From Christensenella sp. UBA1260 (GTDB lineage: Bacteria; Bacillota; Clostridia; Christensenellales; CAG-917): a DNA stretch of 12,335 nucleotides. Below are positions 5,442-12,335 of the stretch, one piece after another. The translations under genes and the position numbers were made by a program. Under the pieces are notes generated by a model that saw nothing but the letters and a program-made list of their open reading frames with translations, ran no database searches and had not been told where the DNA came from. The DNA is taken from NCBI GenBank assembly GCA_002308155.1, contig DBVQ01000027.1, positions 4,062 to 16,396 of the forward strand, given 5' to 3'. Position 1 is the first letter of the stretch; each line of letters begins with the position of its first letter.

Positions 5442-7727
5442 ATGCGCTACGTTCTCAACTCAAAAACCAAATCGCTCACTGACGAGCAAAAGAATATGGC
5501 AAGGAGGCTCAAAATCTCCGACGCTTTTCTTATGCTTTTGTTGAGCCGCGGCTTTGAGGACGAGAATAGCATACAACAGTTTTTGCATCCGTCCGTCAAT
5601 GACTTCTCATCGCCGTTTGATATTGCAAATATGCGCGAGGCGGTTGCAAGGCTCAAAAAGGCGATTGAGCATAGAGAACGCGTGCTTATATATGGCGACT
5701 ATGACTGCGATGGCATCTCGGCAATCGCAATCCTAATGCTGTACTTGAAGGACAAGGTTGACGCGTCCTATTTCATCCCAGACCGCAACAAGGACGGATA
5801 TGGAATATCTGTTGAGGCGCTTGAAAGTATTATTGTAAGAAAGAAACCAAACCTTGTGATAACCGTGGACTGCGGCATAACAGCCGTGCAGGAAGTGGAG
5901 TATTTGAAGTCGCAGGGCATTGATACTATCGTCACCGACCACCACGAGCCGCAGGCGCAAATCCCCGACTGCATCGTGGTTGATCCAAAGGTGCAAAAAA
6001 CGGGCTATTATGACTTTTGCGGTGCGGGCGTTGCTCTCAAACTTGTTGAGGCTATGGCGGGCAGAGCAGAGGCGACCAAATATCTTGATATTTGCGCAAT
6101 CGCAACCATTGCAGACGTTGTTCCGCTCACGCTTGACAACCGTATAATCGCTTATCACGGCTTGAAACAGATTGCCGCAAATCCGCGCAAGGGCATCAAA
6201 ATGTTGCTTGGCGAGGACAAAGCGACCTCTCAAAACATTATGTTCCGCCTTGCTCCGCGTATGAACGCCGCAGGACGTTTGGGGTCTGCGATGAAAGTTG
6301 TCAGCCTCTTCCTTGAAAATGACTACTTTATGCTCAAAACTTTGAGCGAGGAGCTTGCAAGAGACAATTCTCTGCGTCAAGAGCTCTGCGAAACCGCAGT
6401 CGCCGAGGCGAAAGAGATGCTCCGTGGAGTTGACTTCAACAAGACAAATATAATCGTGCTCAAAGGCGACAATTGGGAGGCGGGCATACTCGGTATTGCG
6501 GCAGCAAGACTGGTTGACGAGTTCAAACGCCCGACCGTACTCTTTGCAAAGAGCGGTGATGAGCTCAAAGGCTCGGCAAGAAGTGTGCCGTCCGTCAACA
6601 TATTTGAACTCTTCTCGTCGCTTTCAAGCTATTTTACGGCGTTTGGCGGGCATGCACAAGCGGCAGGCATCAGCATGAAAGAGGAGAGCTTTGACGGCTT
6701 CAAAAATGCCGCAAACGAAATGCTCTCAAACCGTCCTATCAGCGATTTTTGTCCCGATACCGAGTGCGATATGATGCTCAATCCAAACGGCGACGTGCTC
6801 TCTTTTGCAAAGGAACTTGAACTACTTGAACCAACTGGCTACGGCAACCCAAGGCCAAACTTTTTGGTCAACTTCAAAAACTTCAAGTTTGAGAGAATCG
6901 GGTTTTCTAACCACATGAAATGCTCTGCAAGAGCTATGGACCTCATGGCGTTTTCAAGATATTCGCACGTGCTTGCTCCACGCATTGAAAGCGCGGACTT
7001 TGAGGTGTCGCTCGGGCTCAATACCTTCCAAAACAATACGGTCGCGCAAGGCATCGTACAATCGCTCAAAATAAGAGCAATGACGGCGACGGATGAGGAG
7101 TGCAAAACATACAATCTGCATCAACTTGATTATGAAGGGCACACCGACCTTGAAAGCATTGATATTGCAAGCGTTGAAAGGCTGCTTGAAAAGCCGTTTG
7201 GTACGCTTGTCGTGTGCTTCAATTGGAGCGACTATGAATGGCTGTTGAGAGACAGTGCAAAGATAAAGGATTTGCCGTTCGTTTTTGCCGATTCACCGCA
7301 TTTGAATCCCGAAAACCAAGTGGTTGTCGCACCTTCTGACTCCTTTGATTTTGGATTCTATCAGCAGGTTATTTTGGTTGGACATCCGCTCACTGAGGGC
7401 TACAAATCTTATATAGCAAAGAGAGTAAAAACCTATGCGCTCGGCGACGTGTCCGCACGTCCTTTGAAGATCGCGGATACTACGCTCAGAACGGCATATA
7501 GACACATATATGAGCTTTCAGCCGCAAAGAACAGGGTGCAGTCAATGACAAGATTTTATGCCTATGTGTCGTCAAGGATGAATATCACGGAAACAGAGTT
7601 TCTTGTCGCAGTCAAGATCTTTGAACAGCTCGGCTTGCTTCGCATAGGCGACAGGGGTATGGTTGAAGTGTCCCGCCGCAGCGTTGAACTTTCAAGCTCA
7701 ATTGCATACAGAAATCTTGTCCATTGA
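5442..7727 (+). CDS. recJ: Single-stranded-DNA-specific 5'-3' exonuclease RecJ
   Basis: A 761-residue RecJ, a DHH-family exonuclease that degrades single-stranded DNA from the 5' end in recombination and mismatch or base repair. Metal-binding motifs are in place: GDYDCDG (85-91, with C89 where V is usual), TVDCG (141-145), TDHHE (165-169) and TIADVVPL (222-229). These are followed by APRMNAAGRLG (271-281) and the DHHA1 part with WEAGILGIAAARLV, KGSARSV and FGGHAQAAG (401-409). An OB-fold region near 455-545 contains EPTGYGNPRP. The remaining roughly 200 residues resemble the extra C-terminal domain of Firmicutes RecJ. No upstream in-frame start exists, because TAA lies at 5436-5438. The start at 5442 has no normally spaced Shine-Dalgarno sequence. 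Any promoter of its own was not seen, so expression may depend on read-through from secD-secF. Confidence 0.96.
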   Translation: MRYVLNSKTKSLTDEQKNMARRLKISDAFLMLLLSRGFEDENSIQQFLHPSVNDFSSPFDIANMREAVARLKKAIEHRERVLIYGDYDCDGISAIAILMLYLKDKVDASYFIPDRNKDGYGISVEALESIIVRKKPNLVITVDCGITAVQEVEYLKSQGIDTIVTDHHEPQAQIPDCIVVDPKVQKTGYYDFCGAGVALKLVEAMAGRAEATKYLDICAIATIADVVPLTLDNRIIAYHGLKQIAANPRKGIKMLLGEDKATSQNIMFRLAPRMNAAGRLGSAMKVVSLFLENDYFMLKTLSEELARDNSLRQELCETAVAEAKEMLRGVDFNKTNIIVLKGDNWEAGILGIAAARLVDEFKRPTVLFAKSGDELKGSARSVPSVNIFELFSSLSSYFTAFGGHAQAAGISMKEESFDGFKNAANEMLSNRPISDFCPDTECDMMLNPNGDVLSFAKELELLEPTGYGNPRPNFLVNFKNFKFERIGFSNHMKCSARAMDLMAFSRYSHVLAPRIESADFEVSLGLNTFQNNTVAQGIVQSLKIRAMTATDEECKTYNLHQLDYEGHTDLESIDIASVERLLEKPFGTLVVCFNWSDYEWLLRDSAKIKDLPFVFADSPHLNPENQVVVAPSDSFDFGFYQQVILVGHPLTEGYKSYIAKRVKTYALGDVSARPLKIADTTLRTAYRHIYELSAAKNRVQSMTRFYAYVSSRMNITETEFLVAVKIFEQLGLLRIGDRGMVEVSRRSVELSSSIAYRNLVH

Positions 7728-7755
7728 GCCGAGAAATAATATAATAAATACAGTC

Positions 7756-7782
7756 AAAATTGCCATTCTGGCAATTTTTTTT
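7756..7782 (+). terminator. Strong intrinsic terminator after recJ
   Basis: AAAATTGCCA (7756-7765) pairs with TGGCAATTTT (7769-7778) around TTC and runs into eight consecutive T residues (7775-7782). The A-rich left arm could also allow termination on the minus strand. Confidence 0.92.
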
Positions 7783-7800
7783 GTGCTTTTTGACCTATTT

Positions 7801-7820
7801 TTTCAAGTTTGGTCTTGAAA
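7801..7820. repeat. Inverted repeat overlapping the rsh promoter -35 box
   Basis: TTTCAAG (7801-7807) and CTTGAAA (7814-7820) form a perfect 7-bp dyad with a six-base spacer. The right arm contains the whole -35 box TTGAAA. This layout suits a repressor operator, but no regulator is known from the sequence. It could also be chance in AT-rich DNA. Confidence 0.5.
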
Positions 7821-7843
7821 GTGGCGCATAAATAAGTTATAAT
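7815..7843 (+). promoter_or_regulatory. Near-consensus sigma-A promoter of rsh
   Basis: TTGAAA (7815-7820) and a perfect TATAAT (7838-7843) are separated by 17 bp. The start of transcription should lie near 7850, giving a short leader before the rsh ATG at 7877. It probably also serves the hydrolase gene and hemZ. Confidence 0.88.
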
Positions 7844-7876
7844 AATCTATCATTGAACTAATCGCGCGAGAGGACT

Positions 7877-9991
7877 ATGGCAGATTTACTCGTAAAACTC
7901 AGAAAAACTTATCCTGATAAGTACGCCGAGATAAAAAAGGCGTACGATTTTGCCAAGGCCGCTCACGAGGGACAAAAGAGAAGCTCCGGAGAGGACTATT
8001 TTGTCCACCCATGCGCCGTTGTTGAGATTTTGGCGGATTTTGGGTTTGATAGTTCAACAGTTATTGCCGCATTTTTGCACGACGTCCTTGAAGATACAGA
8101 TGTCACAGACGAGCAACTTCAACAAGAGTTTGGCATGGAAATCTTCTCGCTCGTTGAGGGTGTCACAAAACTTGACAAACTCCAGTTTGTCAACAGGGAA
8201 GAGGCTCAGGCAGAAAACTTCCGCAAGATTTTCGTTGCAATGGCAAAGGATTTGCGCGTCATAATCATCAAACTCGCAGACCGCTTGCACAATATGCGTT
8301 CGCTTCAATTCTTGGAGCCGGACAGACAAAAACGCATTGCACAAGAGACGCTTGACATCTATGCGCCACTTGCCGGCAGACTTGGTATTTCTTTCTTCAA
8401 ATGCGAACTTGAAGACTTGGCAATGAAATATTTGCTCCCTGACGAGTACCATTACATAACAGAAAACGTCTCCAAAAAGCGCACAGAGAGACAGGGTTTC
8501 CTTGATACAATCTGCGACCAAATCCGCCTTAAACTCAAAGAAATGGGCATAAAAGGCGAGGTCAACGGCAGACCAAAGCACTTCTATTCCGTCTACAAAA
8601 AGATGCACAAGTTGCACATTGACATAGACCAAATCTACGATTTGCTTGCCGTTCGCATCATCGTTGACACCGTCAAAGATTGCTACACTATGCTCGGCGA
8701 AATCCACACGATGTGGAAGCCAATTCCTGGCAGATTCAAAGACTATATCGCAATGCCAAAGGCAAACAACTATCAGTCGCTTCATACGACGGTCGTCACT
8801 CCATTTGGCGAGACGTTTGAGATTCAAATCCGTACGTTTGAGATGCACAAGATTGCCGAATACGGTGTTGCGGCGCACTGGAAATATAAAGAGGGCACGA
8901 CGGGCAACGACAGTGAACTTGACGTCAAAGTCAAGTGGCTGAGAGAAGTTATGGATGCCCAAAAGGACATTGACGGCGCAAAAGAGTTTATGGACGCTGT
9001 CAAAATCAACGTCTTCGAAGACGAAGTCTTCGTGTTCACTCCAAAGGGCGATGTGTTTGACTTGCCGGTCGGTTCAACGCCTGTTGATTTGGCCTACAAA
9101 ATCCACTCCGCAGTCGGCAACAAGTGTGTGGGTGCAAAGGTCAACAAGAAGATTGTGCCGCTGAACACCAAGCTTATGACGGGCGATATCGTTGAGATTT
9201 TGACCTCCAATTCGGCAAAAGGGCCGAGCTTTGACTGGCTCAAGTTTGTGCGCACGGCATCCGCTCGTTCAAAGATTAGGGCATACTTCAAGAAGGAAAA
9301 CAAAGAAGAGAATATCCAGCGCGGCAAGGAGATGCTTGAACGTGAGGCAAGACGTCGCGGCTATGACCTTGACGAAGTCTTCACTCAAGAAGCAATTGAC
9401 ACGCTGCTCAAGCGTCACGCAATCGCAACCGAAAACGATTTGTATGCGGCGGTAGGTTTTGGCGGACTCACGACTTCGCAGGTGCTCACCAAGTTGCTTG
9501 ATAGTTTCCGCAAAGAAACCCCGCAGCCTGCGCCAACAACGCCGAGAAAACGCTCAAAGAGCGGCGTTCTCATCAACGGCAACGCAAACTTCACAGTGCA
9601 TTTTTCACAGTGCTGTTCACCTGTCCCGGGCGACAGCATTATCGGCTATATTTCAAGGGGAAGAGGAGTTTCAATACATCGTATTGACTGCCCGAACGTC
9701 AAGGGTATGGAGGACGAACGTCTCATTCCGGCAAGCTGGGATACGGACGGAAATGAGAGCTACAACGCCACAATCGTGCTCAATACGGAGAACAAGGGCG
9801 GACTTCTTGCCACAATTACAACAGTTATTTCAAATGCAAAACTTCAAATCGTCGGCGTCAACGCAAGACTTGACGACAAGACGCATACCGCCGAGATGAC
9901 AATCGTCATCGAGATTAAGCGTGCAAGCGACCTTGAAGACATTGTTGGCAAACTCAAAACTATTGACGGAGTCATCTCTGTGCACAGATAA
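7877..9991 (+). CDS. rsh: Bifunctional (p)ppGpp synthetase/hydrolase (RelA/SpoT homologue)
   Basis: A 704-residue long RSH protein that makes and degrades (p)ppGpp, the stringent-response alarmone. The HD hydrolase domain has H44, H68-D69, E72-D73 and D135 in KLADRLHNM, all at a constant offset of nine from the Streptococcus Rel residues as I recall them. The synthetase domain has GRPKHFYSVYKKM (231-243), D255 in YDLLAVR, the GRFKDYIA motif (285-292, the RFKD type of bifunctional enzymes) and E315 in EIQIRT. A TGS domain follows at about 376-440, a helical part with a Pro/Thr/Lys-rich linker (549-562), the Cys-containing region with C579, C580 and C605, and an ACT domain from about 628 to the end. 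Both active sites look intact. A purine-rich GAGAGGA precedes the ATG closely. TTA occurs only at codon 4. The gene is often called relA in Firmicutes. Confidence 0.98.
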   Translation: MADLLVKLRKTYPDKYAEIKKAYDFAKAAHEGQKRSSGEDYFVHPCAVVEILADFGFDSSTVIAAFLHDVLEDTDVTDEQLQQEFGMEIFSLVEGVTKLDKLQFVNREEAQAENFRKIFVAMAKDLRVIIIKLADRLHNMRSLQFLEPDRQKRIAQETLDIYAPLAGRLGISFFKCELEDLAMKYLLPDEYHYITENVSKKRTERQGFLDTICDQIRLKLKEMGIKGEVNGRPKHFYSVYKKMHKLHIDIDQIYDLLAVRIIVDTVKDCYTMLGEIHTMWKPIPGRFKDYIAMPKANNYQSLHTTVVTPFGETFEIQIRTFEMHKIAEYGVAAHWKYKEGTTGNDSELDVKVKWLREVMDAQKDIDGAKEFMDAVKINVFEDEVFVFTPKGDVFDLPVGSTPVDLAYKIHSAVGNKCVGAKVNKKIVPLNTKLMTGDIVEILTSNSAKGPSFDWLKFVRTASARSKIRAYFKKENKEENIQRGKEMLEREARRRGYDLDEVFTQEAIDTLLKRHAIATENDLYAAVGFGGLTTSQVLTKLLDSFRKETPQPAPTTPRKRSKSGVLINGNANFTVHFSQCCSPVPGDSIIGYISRGRGVSIHRIDCPNVKGMEDERLIPASWDTDGNESYNATIVLNTENKGGLLATITTVISNAKLQIVGVNARLDDKTHTAEMTIVIEIKRASDLEDIVGKLKTIDGVISVHR

Positions 9992-10662
9992 TGAACCTAT
10001 TTCATTTGTTTACATCGCCAATCAACACCAACACCTACATTGTGGAGAACAATCGCAGGTGCTTTGTCGTTGATCCGGGCGGAAACGCAGAGGAGATATG
10101 GGAGCTCATTGAGGACAGAAAGGACAAACTTGACGCAATCGTGCTTACGCACGGGCATTTTGACCATATAGGCGGCGTGGCTGAGCTCAAACGTCGTGGC
10201 GCAAGGATTGAAAACGGCGAGGTTTTTGAGCCAAAAGTCATAATCCACAAACTTGATGCGGACAAGACGAGAGACAGCAGAAAAAATCTGTCCGTCGTCA
10301 CCGACTTCATTGTTGAAAAGTTTACGCCGGATATACTTGTAAACGGCGGCGAAACGCTCAAAATAATTGGGTTAGATGTCAGGTTTTTGCACACTCCGGG
10401 ACACTCAAAGGGAAGTATGTGTGCGATTGTTGAAAACAAGATTTTCGTCGGCGACACAATCTTTTATATGTCCTACGGAAGGACGGATTTTTATGACGGG
10501 AGCTATGACGAACTCAAAAACTCAATAGTCAACAAGCTCTTTGCGCTTGAAGGCAATTATACGTTGCTCCCTGGGCACGGAGATCCGACGACACTTGCGT
10601 TTGAGAGAGTCAACAATCTCATCTTGGACGAAAAAGTTGACGAACCGATTAGTGATTGTTGA
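9991..10662 (+). CDS. Metallo-beta-lactamase-fold hydrolase (glyoxalase II-like)
   Basis: A 223-residue single-domain MBL-fold protein. The metal-binding set is complete: THGHFDH (H54, H56, D58, H59), H138 in HTPGHSKGS, D155 in FVGDTIF, and H196 in LLPGHGDPTT. The N terminus (NTNTYIVE, then FVVDPGG) is typical of the small cytoplasmic group related to hydroxyacylglutathione hydrolase, and YGRTDFYDGSYDEL fits too. No glyoxalase substrate-binding C-terminal domain is present, so the substrate cannot be assigned. A stretch of about 40 residues (71-112) between the first motif and the next strand looks longer than in minimal members. The ATG overlaps the rsh stop by one base (TAATG) and lacks a close Shine-Dalgarno sequence, so translation is likely coupled to rsh. 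Proteins of this type commonly sit beside rsh and hemZ in Clostridia. CTA is at codon 3 and TTA at codon 128. Confidence 0.93.
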   Translation: MNLFHLFTSPINTNTYIVENNRRCFVVDPGGNAEEIWELIEDRKDKLDAIVLTHGHFDHIGGVAELKRRGARIENGEVFEPKVIIHKLDADKTRDSRKNLSVVTDFIVEKFTPDILVNGGETLKIIGLDVRFLHTPGHSKGSMCAIVENKIFVGDTIFYMSYGRTDFYDGSYDELKNSIVNKLFALEGNYTLLPGHGDPTTLAFERVNNLILDEKVDEPISDC

Positions 10663-10699
10663 TTATTGCAAAGGAATAAGCAGATAAGGGGAAACGCTT

Positions 10700-12178
10700 A
10701 TGATAGATTTTAGGATTTCAAATGACGAGTACACAAACGATTTGCTTGAACTTATCCGCCTTTTTGAAGCGAGGCTGGACGAGGACTTGTCGGTGAGTGT
10801 TGAGTACGCCAATTTGGGCGATGCTTTTAAAGTGAGAATAACATCGCCAAAGTTTGAAAACTTTGAAAAGAGCTATGTTTTCCCGTTTGAAGCAGAAGGT
10901 GAGCTTGAAAAAAAGCGCATTGAAAAGCGTTATCTCAAAATTGCAATCTACAGAACTATAAGTTTTTTGACAGGCATAAACTTGCCGTATGGTTGTTTGA
11001 CTGGTATCAGACCGACAAAACTCTATCAGGAAATCCAAAATAACCCGCTTAGATACGGCAAATCTGCACACGAAGTGTTTGTCGCTGATTATAGCGTGGC
11101 AGAGGACAAAGTGCGCCTTGTTGAGCATATTGTCAACACGCAAAAGCCAATTCGCAACAAGCGCGCAAGGGCTTGCGACGTGTTTGTGTTTATACCGTTC
11201 TGCCCAACGAGATGTGCATACTGCTCGTTTGTGTCGCTTCCTGTTGACAGACAGAAAAAACTTGTTGAGCCGTACGTTGATTGCTTGATAAGAGAGCTTG
11301 AACAGACTGAGAAGTACGTTGCGGACAAAAAAATCAAGATACGCAGCGTCTATGTCGGTGGGGGAACGCCGACAAGCATAGGGCCGGAACTCCTTGACAG
11401 AGTGCTTGCTCATTGTCATTTTGATTGCAAAGAGTTTACGGTTGAGGCGGGGCGTCCGGACACGATAAACGAAGAAATCGTGGCTGTGCTTGAAAAGCAC
11501 GGAGTGACAAGAGTGTCTGTCAATCCGCAATCCTTCAACGAAAAGACGTTGAAACTCATTGGCAGAAATCACACGACAGGGGAGATTTACACCGCATACT
11601 CGCTTGTCAAGGACAAGTTTTTGGTCAATATGGACTTGATTGCCATGCTCCCGGGGGAAACGTTTGAGGATTTCAAACGTTCGGTTGACATAGCGGTCGC
11701 CTTGAAACCTGCAAATATCACAGTGCATACGCTGTATTTGAAAAAGGGCTCTGCCTTGAAACTTGAAAATTACGACAACACGGACTATGAAACCGCCTCC
11801 AAGATGGTGGACTATGCCTATGAGAAGTTGACGAGCGAGGGCTACAACCCATACTATATGTACCGCCAAAAATACACGTCCGGCAGCCTTGAAAACGTGG
11901 GCTATGCCAAGCCGAAGACGGAGTGTGTCTATAATATAGACATTATGGAAGAAGACACATCTATAATCGCAAATGGGGCGGCTGCAATCTCCAAGAAGTG
12001 GATTAAGCGCAAAAACCTGATTGAACGCTGTGCCAACTACAAAGAGCCGCTTGAATATGTCAAGAATATTGACTTGATGCTTGAGCGTCAATATGAGTTT
12101 TGGAACGGTAAATCATCTCGTAAAAGCGCAATAGACGCTGAAAATGTGGCGTCGATTGCATTAAAACTAGACGATTGA
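10700..12178 (+). CDS. hemZ: HemZ-type radical SAM protein (coproporphyrinogen dehydrogenase family)
   Basis: A 492-residue radical S-adenosylmethionine protein of the HemZ group, related to oxygen-independent coproporphyrinogen III oxidase HemN. The iron-sulfur cluster motif is CPTRCAYC (C168, C172, C175), followed by YVGGGTPTSI (218-227), TVEAGRPDTI (247-256), VNPQSFNEKTLKLIGRNHT (274-292) and MLPGET (316-321). The N-terminal domain with NLPYGCLTGIRPTKL (94-108) is the feature that separates HemZ from HemN and HemW. Late conserved segments YRQKYTSG and ENVGYAKP are present. The start is supported by AAGGGG at 10686-10691, eight bases before the ATG. It follows the hydrolase gene by 37 bp and probably shares the rsh promoter. 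No other haem gene is in the window, so its in vivo reaction is inferred from family only. Codons 8-463 contain no TTA, CTA or TCA; TTA and CTA appear at codons 488 and 490. Confidence 0.94.
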   Translation: MIDFRISNDEYTNDLLELIRLFEARLDEDLSVSVEYANLGDAFKVRITSPKFENFEKSYVFPFEAEGELEKKRIEKRYLKIAIYRTISFLTGINLPYGCLTGIRPTKLYQEIQNNPLRYGKSAHEVFVADYSVAEDKVRLVEHIVNTQKPIRNKRARACDVFVFIPFCPTRCAYCSFVSLPVDRQKKLVEPYVDCLIRELEQTEKYVADKKIKIRSVYVGGGTPTSIGPELLDRVLAHCHFDCKEFTVEAGRPDTINEEIVAVLEKHGVTRVSVNPQSFNEKTLKLIGRNHTTGEIYTAYSLVKDKFLVNMDLIAMLPGETFEDFKRSVDIAVALKPANITVHTLYLKKGSALKLENYDNTDYETASKMVDYAYEKLTSEGYNPYYMYRQKYTSGSLENVGYAKPKTECVYNIDIMEEDTSIIANGAAAISKKWIKRKNLIERCANYKEPLEYVKNIDLMLERQYEFWNGKSSRKSAIDAENVASIALKLDD

Positions 12179-12261
12179 CCGCGCATATCATCCAAAAGTA
12201 AGCGGTTTGATAGTGTTGACTATAACTTTTTAAAAATATTTTAAATATATAGTAAAATCAG

Positions 12262-12290
12262 TTTACTTTATTTTTTGTTTATGCTAATAT
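12262..12290 (+). promoter_or_regulatory. Promoter for a transcript leaving the right edge
   Basis: TTTACT (12262-12267) and TAATAT (12285-12290) are separated by 17 bp, and the -10 is preceded by TGC (12282-12284), an extended -10. Transcription should start near 12297. The region between hemZ and this promoter is very AT-rich and contains no gene. Confidence 0.72.
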
Positions 12291-12296
12291 ACACAA

Positions 12297-12335
12297 GGTA
12301 CTTTCGACGAGGTTTGGACAAAACTCCGAGTTCTT
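12297..12335 (+). other. Start of an unidentified transcript or leader, cut by the window edge
   Basis: About 39 nt of transcript are visible. GGTTT (12313 region) and AAAAC can pair to form a short imperfect hairpin, flanked by CGAG and CCGAG. No start codon with a ribosome binding site is present. It could be the leader of the next gene or a small RNA; I could not match it to a named RNA class. Confidence 0.35.

Noticed and set aside
5733..6380. A 215-codon open frame on the minus strand inside recJ
   Set aside because: It is in register with recJ codons, ends exactly opposite the CTA at recJ codon 98, and shows no family resemblance.
8054..8962. A 302-codon open frame on the minus strand inside rsh
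   Set aside because: It is the same in-register artefact of codon avoidance, lying opposite the conserved hydrolase and synthetase domains of Rsh.
10718..12091. A 457-codon open frame on the minus strand inside hemZ
   Set aside because: Its codons are in exact register with hemZ codons, so it is open only because hemZ avoids TTA, CTA and TCA. It has no recognisable domain, is Cys/His/Arg/Phe-rich in an unnatural way, and hemZ is clearly the real gene.
12210..12231. Terminator for hemZ formed by ATAGT and ACTAT followed by CTTTTTT
   Set aside because: The stem is only five mostly A-T pairs and also overlaps a TTGACT sequence, so it is too weak to call.
12216..12246. Second promoter beginning at TTGACT (12216-12221)
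   Set aside because: No acceptable -10 box occurs at 16-18 bp; the nearest sequences are TTTTAA and TTAAAT, and TATAGT is 26 bp away.
12291..12335. Start of a tmRNA gene, suggested by TTCGACGAGG
   Set aside because: The G-rich acceptor-stem start expected about 13 bases before TTCGAC is absent, and the bases after it do not fit. The match is too short.
12291..12335. Start of RNase P RNA
   Set aside because: The diagnostic GGAAAGUCC segment is not present in the visible part, and nothing else supports it.
1..12335. Mobile element, CRISPR array, toxin-antitoxin or defence island
   Set aside because: No transposase, integrase, direct-repeat array or compact unknown gene pair was seen; every sizeable gene belongs to a core family in a conserved order.

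Overview
The window is a chromosomal housekeeping region from a low-to-mid GC Gram-positive-type bacterium, most likely a member of the Clostridia or a related uncultured Firmicutes lineage. The argument rests on gene content and order: queA, tgt, yajC, a TIGR04086-type membrane protein gene, secD, secF, recJ, a bifunctional rsh, a metallo-beta-lactamase-fold hydrolase gene and hemZ. Versions of this order recur in Clostridia. HemZ and the long-C-tail form of RecJ are also typical of Firmicutes. No species can be named from the sequence. No phage, transposon, CRISPR array, rRNA or tRNA is visible.

Layout. Bases 1-1605 hold the 3' part of queA followed by tgt, two consecutive steps of queuosine tRNA modification. 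A weak terminator and a new promoter then lead to yajC (1731-2171). A strong, apparently bidirectional terminator separates yajC from the oppositely oriented membrane protein gene (2258-2647, minus). A near-consensus promoter (TTGACT, 17 bp, TATAAT) drives secD and secF (2812-5399). A perfect hairpin sits between secF and recJ (5442-7727), so close to recJ that recJ has no free Shine-Dalgarno sequence. A strong terminator ends recJ. A second near-consensus promoter, overlapped by a dyad, drives rsh, the hydrolase gene (stop and start overlap by one base) and hemZ (7877-12178). The window ends just downstream of a well-formed promoter whose transcript is cut off after about 40 nt.

How the genes work together. 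QueA and Tgt modify the wobble base of GUN-anticodon tRNAs. YajC, SecD and SecF form the accessory Sec complex that aids protein export. RecJ is a 5'-3' single-strand DNA exonuclease used in repair and recombination. Rsh makes and degrades (p)ppGpp. HemZ is a radical-SAM protein of the coproporphyrinogen dehydrogenase type. These are independent core functions kept together as a conserved neighbourhood, not one pathway.

I see no convincing new biological system. The points most worth a second look are the recJ initiation site beside a hairpin, the dyad over the rsh promoter, the SecF aspartate-to-asparagine change at a proton-relay position, the inverted membrane protein gene between yajC and secD, the near absence of TTA and CTA leucine codons except near gene ends, and the unidentified transcript starting at the right edge.
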